NCBI RefSeq assembly: GCF_007290395.2
Contig: NZ_CP041656.2
Location: 4,340,001 to 4,404,000, forward strand
DNA: 64,000 nucleotides
Source of the DNA: Bradyrhizobium cosmicum
Lineage (GTDB): Bacteria > Pseudomonadota > Alphaproteobacteria > Rhizobiales > Xanthobacteraceae
Direction of reading: 5' to 3'
The position numbers and the translations under genes are program-made. Below, piece after piece: positions 45,289-52,010 of this stretch; the first letter of the stretch is position 1; the number at the start of each line of letters is the position of its first letter. The notes under the pieces are model-generated. The model worked only from the letters and a program-made list of their open reading frames with translations, was not told the DNA's origin and searched no databases.

Positions 45289-45307
45289 TGCGGATGCCAA
45301 TCACATC

Positions 45308-45808
45308 ATGACCATCCGCCCCATCATCCGCTACCCCGACAGGCGCCTCGCGATGCCGGCCCGCCCCGTCACCGCGTTCGACGAGGCCCTGCGCGAACTC
45401 GCAGCGGATTTGCTGGAGACGATGCGCGCCGCACCCGGCATCGGCATCACCGCGCCGCATATCGGCGTGCCCTTCCGCGTCGTCGTGCTCGAGCTCGACG
45501 CCAGGGAGGGTCCGCGGACCTACGTCAATCCGGAGATCACATGGGCTTCGCCCGAGCTGATCATGCACCGCGAGGGCAGCGTCTCGATGCCCGGGGTCAA
45601 CGACGAGGTCCAGCGTCACGCACGCGTGCGGATCGACTATTGGGATCTCGACGGCACCATGCACAGCGAGGAGTCCGACGGCTTGCGCGCCGTCTGCCAC
45701 CAGCACGAGATCGACCAGCTCGACGGCATGTTCTGGATCCAGCGGCTGTCGCGGCTGAAGCGGGAGCGGCTGGTGAAGAAGTTCGAGAAGTTGGCGCGGG
45801 GTTCGTAG
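45308..45808 (+). CDS. Peptide deformylase-like protein with altered metal site
   Basis: This 166-residue PDF-fold protein aligns over its full length. Motif 1 reads GIGITAPHIG instead of GIGLAAPQ, motif 2 reads EGSVSM (Ser91 instead of the metal-binding Cys of EGCLS), and motif 3 reads HEIDQ (Gln137 instead of the second metal-binding His of HExxH). His133 and the catalytic Glu134 remain. Two of three metal ligands are lost, so deformylase activity is unlikely, and the protein may have a binding or different catalytic role. It is the only PDF homologue in the window; the true enzyme should lie elsewhere. Confidence 0.85.
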   Translation: MTIRPIIRYPDRRLAMPARPVTAFDEALRELAADLLETMRAAPGIGITAPHIGVPFRVVVLELDAREGPRTYVNPEITWASPELIMHREGSVSMPGVNDEVQRHARVRIDYWDLDGTMHSEESDGLRAVCHQHEIDQLDGMFWIQRLSRLKRERLVKKFEKLARGS

Positions 45809-45922
45809 CGGGCGAGCCGAAGGCGTAACCCACAACTGCATTTGCCCGCGGAAAGAAACAGGTGGATGACACCAGCGCACTGCGTTTCGCGCAGCCACGG
45901 GCTCATCCACAGACGCTCCGTC

Positions 45923-46594
45923 TCATCGAACCGCTGTGATGCCGGCAAGGATCAAGTCTACGCCGGCAAGGAATTGCTCGCGATCGTCGTGGTCGCGCAG
46001 TTGCGCCGCCATCTGCCGCACGAATGGATACTTCGCAGGATCGAGCGCGGTCCACTGCGCTGCGACGGAGCCGAGAAAAGCCGATCGATCCGTGCCGGGA
46101 GCGACGAGCCGGGCGTTCGCAGCGTTCTGTCCGGCGACGCCGAGGATGTAGTGCAGGAGCGCGGTCACGGAGTTGAACTGCGCCGCGCGGGGTCCGCCAA
46201 GCGCGTGAAGCTGTCCGCTGACGCTCTCGATGATCTCCAGCGTTGCGGGCCGCCATGGCTCGCGAAAGAGCTGGGAACCGACCCACGGATGCGCATCGAT
46301 GGCGTCGAACACGCCCAGCGCAATCGCACGGATCGCCTCCTGCGGCTCCTTGCTGCCGGCCACCGCGGTGATGACACGGGCGATGACTTCATCGGCGGCT
46401 GCAGCCAACATTTCATTCTTGTCGGCGACGTGCCAGTAGATTGCTCCGCTCCCCGTTGCCAGCCTTCCAGCGAGCGCACGGACGGTCAGAGCGCCCTCGC
46501 CGCCGGCGTCGAGGATGTCGATCGCGGCCGCGACGATCCGCTCCCTGGATAGCGCCTCGGTGCGGCGTGCAATTCGGTGAGTCTTCTTCGGCAT
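45923..46594 (-). CDS. TetR/AcrR family transcriptional regulator
   Basis: Translation from the chosen start gives 223 residues with an N-terminal helix-turn-helix (RERIVAAAIDILDAGGEGAL, then TVRALAGRLATGSGAIYWHVADKNEML) and a TetR_C-type effector domain. ATG at 46594 (MPKKTHRIARR) is preferred; 46603 is possible. The 46681 start is not, since it would place two strong operators inside the gene. It is divergent from a TetX-like monooxygenase gene and probably represses it through the two palindromes between them. Confidence 0.9.
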   Translation of the reverse strand: MPKKTHRIARRTEALSRERIVAAAIDILDAGGEGALTVRALAGRLATGSGAIYWHVADKNEMLAAAADEVIARVITAVAGSKEPQEAIRAIALGVFDAIDAHPWVGSQLFREPWRPATLEIIESVSGQLHALGGPRAAQFNSVTALLHYILGVAGQNAANARLVAPGTDRSAFLGSVAAQWTALDPAKYPFVRQMAAQLRDHDDREQFLAGVDLILAGITAVR

Positions 46595-46614
46595 TGACGC
46601 CATCTTGACATGAA

Positions 46615-46650
46615 TGGAACGCCGCTCCAATACTTTGGAACGCCGTTCCA
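46615..46650. promoter_or_regulatory. Tandem TetR operators between tetR and the monooxygenase
   Basis: Site 1 (46615-46629) is TGGAACGCCGCTCCA and site 2 (46636-46650) is TGGAACGCCGTTCCA. Site 2 is a perfect palindrome around a central C, and site 1 has one mismatch. Their centres are 21 bases apart, two helical turns, so two dimers could bind on the same face. They lie between the divergent start codons and would control both genes. Confidence 0.85.
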
Positions 46651-46671
46651 TAGCTCTTCGTAAAGGATCCG

Positions 46672-47811
46672 ATGACGCCAACGGTTACGATTGTCGGTGC
46701 AGGCCTCGGTGGCCTTACACTCGCACGCGTCCTTCACCTTCATGGCATTCCCGCGACCGTGTACGAGGCCGAAGCTTCGGCAATCGCGCGGACACAGGGC
46801 GGGATGCTCGACATCCACAACGACAGTGGACAGCTTGCGTTGAAGGACGCAGGCTTGTTCGGCGAATTCCGCGGGCTCATCCACGAAGGCGGACAAGCCA
46901 CGCGCGTGCTCGACCCTCAGGCTCGCGTGCTGCTCGACCGACCGGACGACGGCACGGGCGGACGGCCCGAGGTGCATCGCGGTGCCCTGAGGCGCCTGCT
47001 GCTCGATTCCCTGCCCGCCGGGGCGGTCCGGTGGGACAAGAAGCTCACCGGCGTTGTCGCGCGCGGCGACGGGCGGCATGAGCTGAGATTTGCCGATGGC
47101 TCCAGCTCAAGCACAAACCTGCTCGTGGGTGCGGATGGCGCGTGGTCGAGGGTGCGGCCCCTGTTGTCGAAGGCCGTGCCGGACTATGTCGGCACCTCGT
47201 TCATCGAGATGTATCTCCACGACGCTGACATCAGGCACCCGGCGACGGCCGAAGCGGTCGGCGGCGGCGCATTGTTCGCGCTCGCGCCCGGCAAAGGCAT
47301 TTTCGCGCACCGCGAGCCCGAGAACGTCCTTCACGCCTATATCGCGTTGAAACGCCCGGCCGAATGGTTCTCCGCCCTCGACTTCAGCGACGCCGCCGCA
47401 GCGGTCGCGCGCGTCGCGACCGAGTTCGACGGCTGGACGCCGGCGCTGACCGCGTTGATCACCGACGCCGATACGCTACCGGTACTGCGCATGCTCCACA
47501 CGCTGCCGAACGACCATCGCTGGGCGCGCGTGCCTGGAGTGACGCTCGTCGGCGATGCCGCGCATTTGATGCCGCCCGCCGGCGATGGCGCGAACCTCGC
47601 CATGCTCGACGGCGCCGAGCTCGGGAAGGCGATCGCCGCGCGTCCCCGCGACATCGAAGCTGCGCTTGCGACTTACGAAAATGTGATGTTCTCCCGCAGC
47701 CAATCGGCCGCGACCGGCGCGCATCAGATCCTCGAGCTCTGCCTCGGCGAGCGCGCGCCGTTCAGCCTGCTCGAGTTCTTCAGCGGCATGCGCGGGCCGG
47801 AGCGCGGCTGA
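46672..47811 (+). CDS. TetX-like FAD-dependent monooxygenase
   Basis: This 379-residue flavoprotein of the PHBH/TetX type has the FAD Rossmann motif GAGLGGLTLARVL near residue 9, then EAEASAIARTQGGMLDIHN, which parallels the GGTLDL segment of TetX, a GADGAWSRVR segment, and the FAD-binding VGDAAHLMPPAGDG. TetX hydroxylates and so inactivates tetracyclines; these similarities are family-level and do not prove that activity here. Control by the divergent TetR gene supports a role against an aromatic or antibiotic compound. Confidence 0.85.
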   Translation: MTPTVTIVGAGLGGLTLARVLHLHGIPATVYEAEASAIARTQGGMLDIHNDSGQLALKDAGLFGEFRGLIHEGGQATRVLDPQARVLLDRPDDGTGGRPEVHRGALRRLLLDSLPAGAVRWDKKLTGVVARGDGRHELRFADGSSSSTNLLVGADGAWSRVRPLLSKAVPDYVGTSFIEMYLHDADIRHPATAEAVGGGALFALAPGKGIFAHREPENVLHAYIALKRPAEWFSALDFSDAAAAVARVATEFDGWTPALTALITDADTLPVLRMLHTLPNDHRWARVPGVTLVGDAAHLMPPAGDGANLAMLDGAELGKAIAARPRDIEAALATYENVMFSRSQSAATGAHQILELCLGERAPFSLLEFFSGMRGPERG

Positions 47812-47914
47812 ATCGTTCCAACCACGCCTGCGTCAAACCGCCCCGCAAGGCGAACAAAAGCGCCTGCCCGAACGTTTACTTCACTCCGCCCGCTTCTTAC
47901 AGGATGGAGCATTC

Positions 47915-48265
47915 ATGAAAGTTCGCAAATTCGCCATCGCCGACGCTTCGCTCGAACGCTCACCGGGGCAGGACGGCGACATCTTCGCCGGTAACGTAAT
48001 TGACCAGCACCATGGCGGGCCAATCACCATCGGCTTCGGCCGCTACGGACCGAATCAGAATCTCGACGAAAAGCTCTCGGTCGACGATGTCATGCTCGTC
48101 TTGGAAGGAAAGCTCTCGGTCACCAGCGACGGAAACACGGTCACCGCAGGTCCCGGGGAGATCGTCTATATGCCGAAGGGCGAGACGGTCACGATCCGCT
48201 CGCACGAGCAAGGCGCGGTCACCGCCTACGTTACCTATCCCCATTGGCAGGAAGCGCGCGGCTGA
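47915..48265 (+). CDS. EutQ-like cupin domain protein
   Basis: This 116-residue small cupin barrel shows strands DDVMLVLEGKLSVTSDGNTVTAGPGEIVYMPKG in the EutQ-like pattern, with the C-terminal half ending VTYPHWQEARG. Most metal-binding histidines of typical cupins are missing, as in EutQ-like members, so it may bind a small ligand rather than catalyse. It may be cotranscribed with the TetX-like gene (about 100 bases away). It is convergent with an AraC gene. Confidence 0.75.
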   Translation: MKVRKFAIADASLERSPGQDGDIFAGNVIDQHHGGPITIGFGRYGPNQNLDEKLSVDDVMLVLEGKLSVTSDGNTVTAGPGEIVYMPKGETVTIRSHEQGAVTAYVTYPHWQEARG

Positions 48266-48288
48266 GCCGCGAGCCTGATCATTGCCGA

Positions 48289-48324
48289 CGGCCTGTCGCT
48301 TTACTGACAAGAAGAGGCAGGCCG
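48289..48324. terminator. Hairpin between convergent cupin and AraC genes
   Basis: CGGCCTG and CAGGCCG arms with a 22-base loop lie between the stops of the cupin gene (+) and the AraC gene (-). The stem is short and lacks a T-run. Confidence 0.35.
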
Positions 48325-48335
48325 CGGTCAAAGCG

Positions 48336-49217
48336 CTATTTCAGAGGAAGAAAGACGTCCGCGACCGTCTCGTGCTCAGGCACCTCCGGGAAGAAGCTCA
48401 GCCGCTGGCAATAGATCGGGAAGTCGCGCACTTCCTCGCCGCTGGCCGGAAGCCAATCGCGATAGAGATAGAGCGCGGCGGGCTCCAGATTGTCGGTGTA
48501 GCCGACCACGCGCAGCACGGCGCAACGTCCGCCGGGGATCCCGCCGGCCTTGATCGCCTCGCTGAATCCCGCGACCGGCTGGTCGGTGCCGACACAGAGG
48601 TCCACGCTGTAGTCAGCCGGCGAGGCAGGACGCCGCTCGGACCGCCAGACATTGTAGGTTGGACTTGTGCTGGGGTGCAGGTTCGCCGCCTTGCGGCAGG
48701 CAATGAACCTCTGGATGGTGGCGCGAAGTGCTTCGGGGCTCCCCCGATGCTCCATGATCGCCACCTTCGTGGGTGGCACATCGCGGATCGTCACGTCGTT
48801 GGTGGAAAAAATCGTCTGCATCAGCTTGCTCCTCGCGTTGTCGAGAGGCCCGAAGGCCGCAAGCCACGGCTCCCACACAGGCGATTTCCGGAACGACGAC
48901 GGCGACTGCCCGAGCCGTTGCCGAAAGGCGCGGGCGAAGGCATCGGGCGCGTCGTAGCCGGCATCCATCGCGATGTCGGTAACATCGAGGGCGTCAGCGT
49001 AGGCCAGCTGATGCGACGCGCGCTTCAGACGGGCGAGCTGGACGTAGCGATGCACCGACAGCCCGAAGGTCGCCGTGAACTGCCGGTGGAAATGGAATTT
49101 CGAGAAGGCGGCGACAGCACTCAACATGTCGAGGTCCAGATCGGCGTCGAGGTGACGGTCGATATGGTCCAGCACCCGCCGCATCCGGTCCTGATAATTT
49201 TGCAGCGCCGCCTTCAT
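48336..49217 (-). CDS. AraC family regulator with GyrI-like ligand domain
   Basis: This 293-residue protein has an N-terminal AraC double helix-turn-helix (MRRVLDHIDRHLDADLDLDML, AFSKFHFHRQFTATFGLSVHRY, DIAMDAGYDAPDAFARAFRQRLGQSP) and a C-terminal GyrI-like/Rob-type ligand-binding domain (VAIMEHRGSPEALRATIQRF). This is the Rob-like architecture, with the DNA-binding part first. Such regulators often respond to drugs or small hydrophobic compounds. The gene stands alone and its target is not evident. Confidence 0.9.
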   Translation of the reverse strand: MKAALQNYQDRMRRVLDHIDRHLDADLDLDMLSAVAAFSKFHFHRQFTATFGLSVHRYVQLARLKRASHQLAYADALDVTDIAMDAGYDAPDAFARAFRQRLGQSPSSFRKSPVWEPWLAAFGPLDNARSKLMQTIFSTNDVTIRDVPPTKVAIMEHRGSPEALRATIQRFIACRKAANLHPSTSPTYNVWRSERRPASPADYSVDLCVGTDQPVAGFSEAIKAGGIPGGRCAVLRVVGYTDNLEPAALYLYRDWLPASGEEVRDFPIYCQRLSFFPEVPEHETVADVFLPLK

Positions 49218-49322
49218 CGTCCCAGCTCCGTGGCTGAATACAGTTAGCCGCGGACGGCCATGATGCGCTCGACCGATCTTGCGGTTTGTCAGGGTGCTCC
49301 CCGTGGCATCCGTTGACCTCCG

Positions 49323-49424
49323 CTGTCGTCGCCCGGCTCGACCGGGCGACCCTGTACGCCGCGGCCTCTCGGCTCGTTCACGATCGTCTCTGAATACTGG
49401 ACCGCCCGATCAAGTCGGGCGATG
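49323..49424. repeat. Dispersed palindromic repeat, GTCGTCGCCCGG type
   Basis: Arms GTCGTCGCCCGGCTCGACCG and CGCCCGATCAAGTCGGGCGATGAC face each other across about 60 bases containing CTGAATACTGGACCGCCCG. The element is another multicopy Bradyrhizobium-type intergenic repeat, located between the AraC gene and the serine hydrolase gene. Confidence 0.65.
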
Positions 49425-49466
49425 ACACCGAGTATGTTGCACCAAGAGACGATTCAGCAGTCGGCC

Positions 49467-50729
49467 CTACCCGCCCGCCATCAATTGCTTCGCCAGCGCC
49501 ATGTAGGCCGGCAGCGTCACGGGATCGTTGGCGGCGTTGCCCGCCACAGGATGCGAGGCGTAGCGCGCGATCACCATCTCGGCTTTGGGATCAATGTAGA
49601 TGCCCTGGCCGTAGACGCCGCGCGCCATGTAGGCGCCGTGGGCGTTGTGCGTAACCCACCATTGGTTGCGGTAGGACGCGCCCGGCAGCGTGGTGTAGCC
49701 GGCCGGCTTGAATTTTTCGGGGTCGCCGCCGCGCGCGATATCCTCGACGACGGTTTCAGGCACGATCTGGCGGCCGTTGAAGCGGCCATGATTGCGCATG
49801 GTCTCGCCGAAGCGGGCGAGATCGCGCAACGTGGTGGAGAGACCGCCGCCGCCGCTTTCGGTGCCGATGCGGTCGACGTGATAATGCGCGTCCTCCTCCG
49901 CGCCCATCGGCTGCCAGATCCGCTCCGAGAGGAAGTCGGACAGCGTCATGCCGCTGGCACGCCTGATGACCCAGGCCAGCACATCGGTGTTGACGGTCTT
50001 GTAGGCGAAGGCCTTGCCGTGCTCGCCCTGCTTCGTCTGCGCGACGAGGAAATCGAAAATGGTGGTCGGGCCGTCATAGTCAGGCGGGATCGGCGCCATG
50101 CCGTTGGCGCGCCGCAGTCCCCAGACGTGTGAATTCTTGTCGGTGTAGACCTCGGTGTATGCGAGCCCCGTGGTCATATCCATGACCTCGTGCACACGCG
50201 CATCGCCGAACGCGCTGGCCTTCAGCTCCGGCACATAGTCCGTGACGGGCGCCTGCGGATCGATCCTGCCCTCGCTGACCAGAATGCCGCCCAGCACACC
50301 GGTGAACGACTTCGTCACCGACATCCCGATATGCGGCTTGTGCGGCTTCAGCGCGCCGAAATAGCGCTCATAGATCAGCCTGCCCCGATGCAGCACGGCA
50401 ATGCCGTCGGTGTAGGTCTCCTCCAGCATCTTTGCGAAGGTCATGGGCCGGCCGTCCATCGTAACCGAAGTGACCGCGCCGATGTCGTGGTCCTCGCGCG
50501 GCAGCGGCGACGCCGGCCCTGCCCCGCGCCAGACGTTCACCGTGGGCACCAGCTGGCGGATGTTGCTCCAGGCCCAGCGCAGTTCGGGGAAGCTGCGGAA
50601 CGAGCCGTCCTGGAAGGTGATGAGGCGGTCCGGGGACGGCGGGAAGCCGCGCATCCAGCCGAGCGTTTCGGGATCGGTTTCTTTGGCGGTGGATGGGCTG
50701 GCGGCGGGTGTGGCGGTAGACATGGACAA
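49467..50729 (-). CDS. Serine hydrolase, NylB-like (6-aminohexanoate-dimer hydrolase) family
   Basis: This 420-residue protein has the catalytic S-x-x-K in MSVTKSFTGVLGG and a Y-x-x-x-N-like element in FAYKTVNTDVLAW. The overall form (WRGAGPASPLPREDHDIGAV near the N terminus, GRLIYERYFG before the Ser) resembles NylB-type hydrolases. The preceding region is hydrophilic without a signal peptide, so it is cytosolic. Activity on amide or ester substrates is likely; nylon-oligomer hydrolysis is only one property found in this family. It is followed downstream by the repeat at 49323. Confidence 0.82.
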   Translation of the reverse strand: MSMSTATPAASPSTAKETDPETLGWMRGFPPSPDRLITFQDGSFRSFPELRWAWSNIRQLVPTVNVWRGAGPASPLPREDHDIGAVTSVTMDGRPMTFAKMLEETYTDGIAVLHRGRLIYERYFGALKPHKPHIGMSVTKSFTGVLGGILVSEGRIDPQAPVTDYVPELKASAFGDARVHEVMDMTTGLAYTEVYTDKNSHVWGLRRANGMAPIPPDYDGPTTIFDFLVAQTKQGEHGKAFAYKTVNTDVLAWVIRRASGMTLSDFLSERIWQPMGAEEDAHYHVDRIGTESGGGGLSTTLRDLARFGETMRNHGRFNGRQIVPETVVEDIARGGDPEKFKPAGYTTLPGASYRNQWWVTHNAHGAYMARGVYGQGIYIDPKAEMVIARYASHPVAGNAANDPVTLPAYMALAKQLMAGG

Positions 50730-51076
50730 TGGCTCCAGACGTGCGGCGCGGATGTCGTAGCATCAGATGAAATGGCGGACATCCAGCGTTTGTGCCGGGC
50801 ACCTAAGCGCCGGACACCGGCGGTGCAACGGTTGAGCACCGGCGCTCGAAGCGAAATCGCGACGCTGGATTAGTATCCCGCTGTTTGCAAAAGTCGGTGA
50901 CCTTCGCACCCATCAAGCTCGCGAAAGCTGAACAAGAGCGGCGCTCAGGTGCACGCACGCGGCCGCGTCTGGGGCCAGCTGATCTTCCAAGATTTGTTTT
51001 GGAAGGAGCCGTAATCGATCTACGGCCGGGTGATGGAGGCCGAAAGCTGGTCGCGCGCGCCGTTCGAAGAGAGCTC
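50730..51076. other. Intergenic stretch with a possible decayed gene on the plus strand
   Basis: No intact gene was found. On the plus strand, in the frame ending at TAG 51078-51080, the sequence reads like a protein (GRVWGQLIFQDLFWKEP, TAA at 51012-51014, then SIYGRVMEAESWSRAPFEES), with a TAA inside it, which suggests a small pseudogene remnant. A hairpin (CTTCCAA/TTGGAAG) lies near 50985-51006. The function of the possible ancestor is not recognised. Confidence 0.25.
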
Positions 51077-51166
51077 GTAGGGCGGATTTGCGAAGCGTAA
51101 TCCGCCATGTTGTGCACGACTCGACGGAGAGATGGCGGATTGCGCCTTACGGCTAATCCGCCCTAC
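51077..51166. repeat. Dispersed palindromic repeat, GTAGGGCGGAT type
   Basis: GTAGGGCGGAT at one end and ATCCGCCCTAC at the other, with AATCCGCCAT/ATGGCGGATT inside, make a long perfect-ended hairpin. It belongs to the family of multicopy intergenic elements of Bradyrhizobium and marks the left side of the region that holds the protease-nuclease gene. Confidence 0.75.
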
Positions 51167-51215
51167 GAGACTGCGACCGGTAAATTCCAGTTCTTCAGCC
51201 TGCAGTGCAGCCGGA

Positions 51216-51599
51216 TCACTTCTTAGTCGCGCCCTCGGATGGCAGCGCTACCGACCCGCCGATTTTTGTCGAGACCACGTAGACGTCGACGCCGCTCATC
51301 GAGCATTCCTCGCTTGATGCCTGATTTTTCGTGATGACCTCGATCGTCTTGCCATCCCTGGTGTGAAACGTGATGTCGTAAACCTGCTGGTGGAGGTCTT
51401 TGCCGATCTTTTCGGATGCGAGACGAACGGCCTTGGTCTGCGCCTCGATCACTGACGGGATATCAATCAGGCCGGCGTTCTTGAGGTGCACGAGGGCCAT
51501 GTTGGTGGGCCAACTCGCGCAGTCCGGAGACTTCGCGAGAGCCACCGCAGCCGGCATGGCAAATATTGCGGCCACCACCACTTTCAACGCGGAGCGCAT
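51216..51599 (-). CDS. Secreted protein of unknown function, 127 residues
   Basis: From ATG 51599 the product has a signal peptide (MRSALKVVVAAIFAMPAAVA, cleaved after about ALA) and a mature domain of about 100 residues: DCASWPTNMALVHLKNAGLI, QVYDITFHTRDGKTIEVITK and CSMSGVDVYVVSTKIGGSVA. Two cysteines could form a disulfide. The start overlaps the stop of an upstream small ORF as TGATG. The family is not recognised; the layout is typical of small periplasmic proteins in variable regions. Confidence 0.7.
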   Translation of the reverse strand: MRSALKVVVAAIFAMPAAVALAKSPDCASWPTNMALVHLKNAGLIDIPSVIEAQTKAVRLASEKIGKDLHQQVYDITFHTRDGKTIEVITKNQASSEECSMSGVDVYVVSTKIGGSVALPSEGATKK

Positions 51600-51739
51600 C
51601 AATGCAAGTCCTTGATGGTGTGGTCGCCACTTTTCCGGATCTGCGTGCCCATCTTGATGGGCAGGACGGCAGCGACCATGCCGTCGCGGTCGCCGCGCTT
51701 GCAAAGCTTCTCGCCAGGCTTGAGCTTCTGAAGTCCCAT
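51599..51739 (-). CDS. Possible small lysine-rich protein coupled to the secreted protein
   Basis: A 46-residue frame (MGLQKLKPGEKLCKRGDRDG, ending SGDHTIKDLH) ends in TGA that shares bases with the next ATG (TGATG). No good Shine-Dalgarno stands before the ATG at 51739; the frame is open further upstream to 51829 and includes a TTG preceded by GGAGAAGG. The sequence looks protein-like. It may be a small real gene or a fragment. Confidence 0.35.
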   Translation of the reverse strand: MGLQKLKPGEKLCKRGDRDGMVAAVLPIKMGTQIRKSGDHTIKDLH

Positions 51740-51788
51740 ATCGGTCAACAAGGCCTTCTCCGTTCGGTTCGCCGCCAGAAACCATAGG

Positions 51789-51953
51789 TCATGATGGTAC
51801 CTCCTTTGCGCCGGCTTCGGCCAGCGCACGCATGAAATTCGGCGTCGACCAGGTCGCTACGCCGGTCCTCGCGAAGTCGCGGTCCGTCGTCCAGACGACA
51901 GCACGGCATGCCTGGACAGGAACACGGATTGTAGTGTTATAAGTCAGTTGCAT
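51789..51953 (-). pseudogene. Possible PIN-domain C-terminal remnant (54 codons)
   Basis: Reading the minus strand from ATG 51953 gives 54 residues, whose end VVWTTDRDFARTGVATWSTP resembles the C-terminal strand-helix of VapC-like PIN nucleases (…TTDRDFAR…G…W..P). The first two thirds of a PIN domain are absent. The TGA overlaps a following ATG (ATGA) that has a strong AAGGAGGT upstream but opens only a 14-codon frame. It is probably a truncated toxin gene at the edge of an inserted region. The match is by eye and needs a profile search. Confidence 0.35.
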
Positions 51954-52010
51954 TATCTTGATTTACTCGTCCTGCCTGCATTTTGGTTTGGTGAATTTCG
52001 GAGGGTGACG

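Noticed and set aside
45923-46681. Longer start for the TetR gene at 46681
   Set aside because: It would put both strong operator palindromes inside the coding sequence and adds a non-conserved Arg-rich stretch.
47915-48265. Cupin gene as a metal-dependent dioxygenase
   Set aside because: The usual cupin metal ligands (two or three His and a Glu) are not present in the expected motifs, so only a ligand-binding cupin is called.
49323-51166. CRISPR-like array suspected from repeated motifs
   Set aside because: The repeats are inverted hairpin elements of different families, not direct repeats with spacers of regular length, and no cas genes are present.
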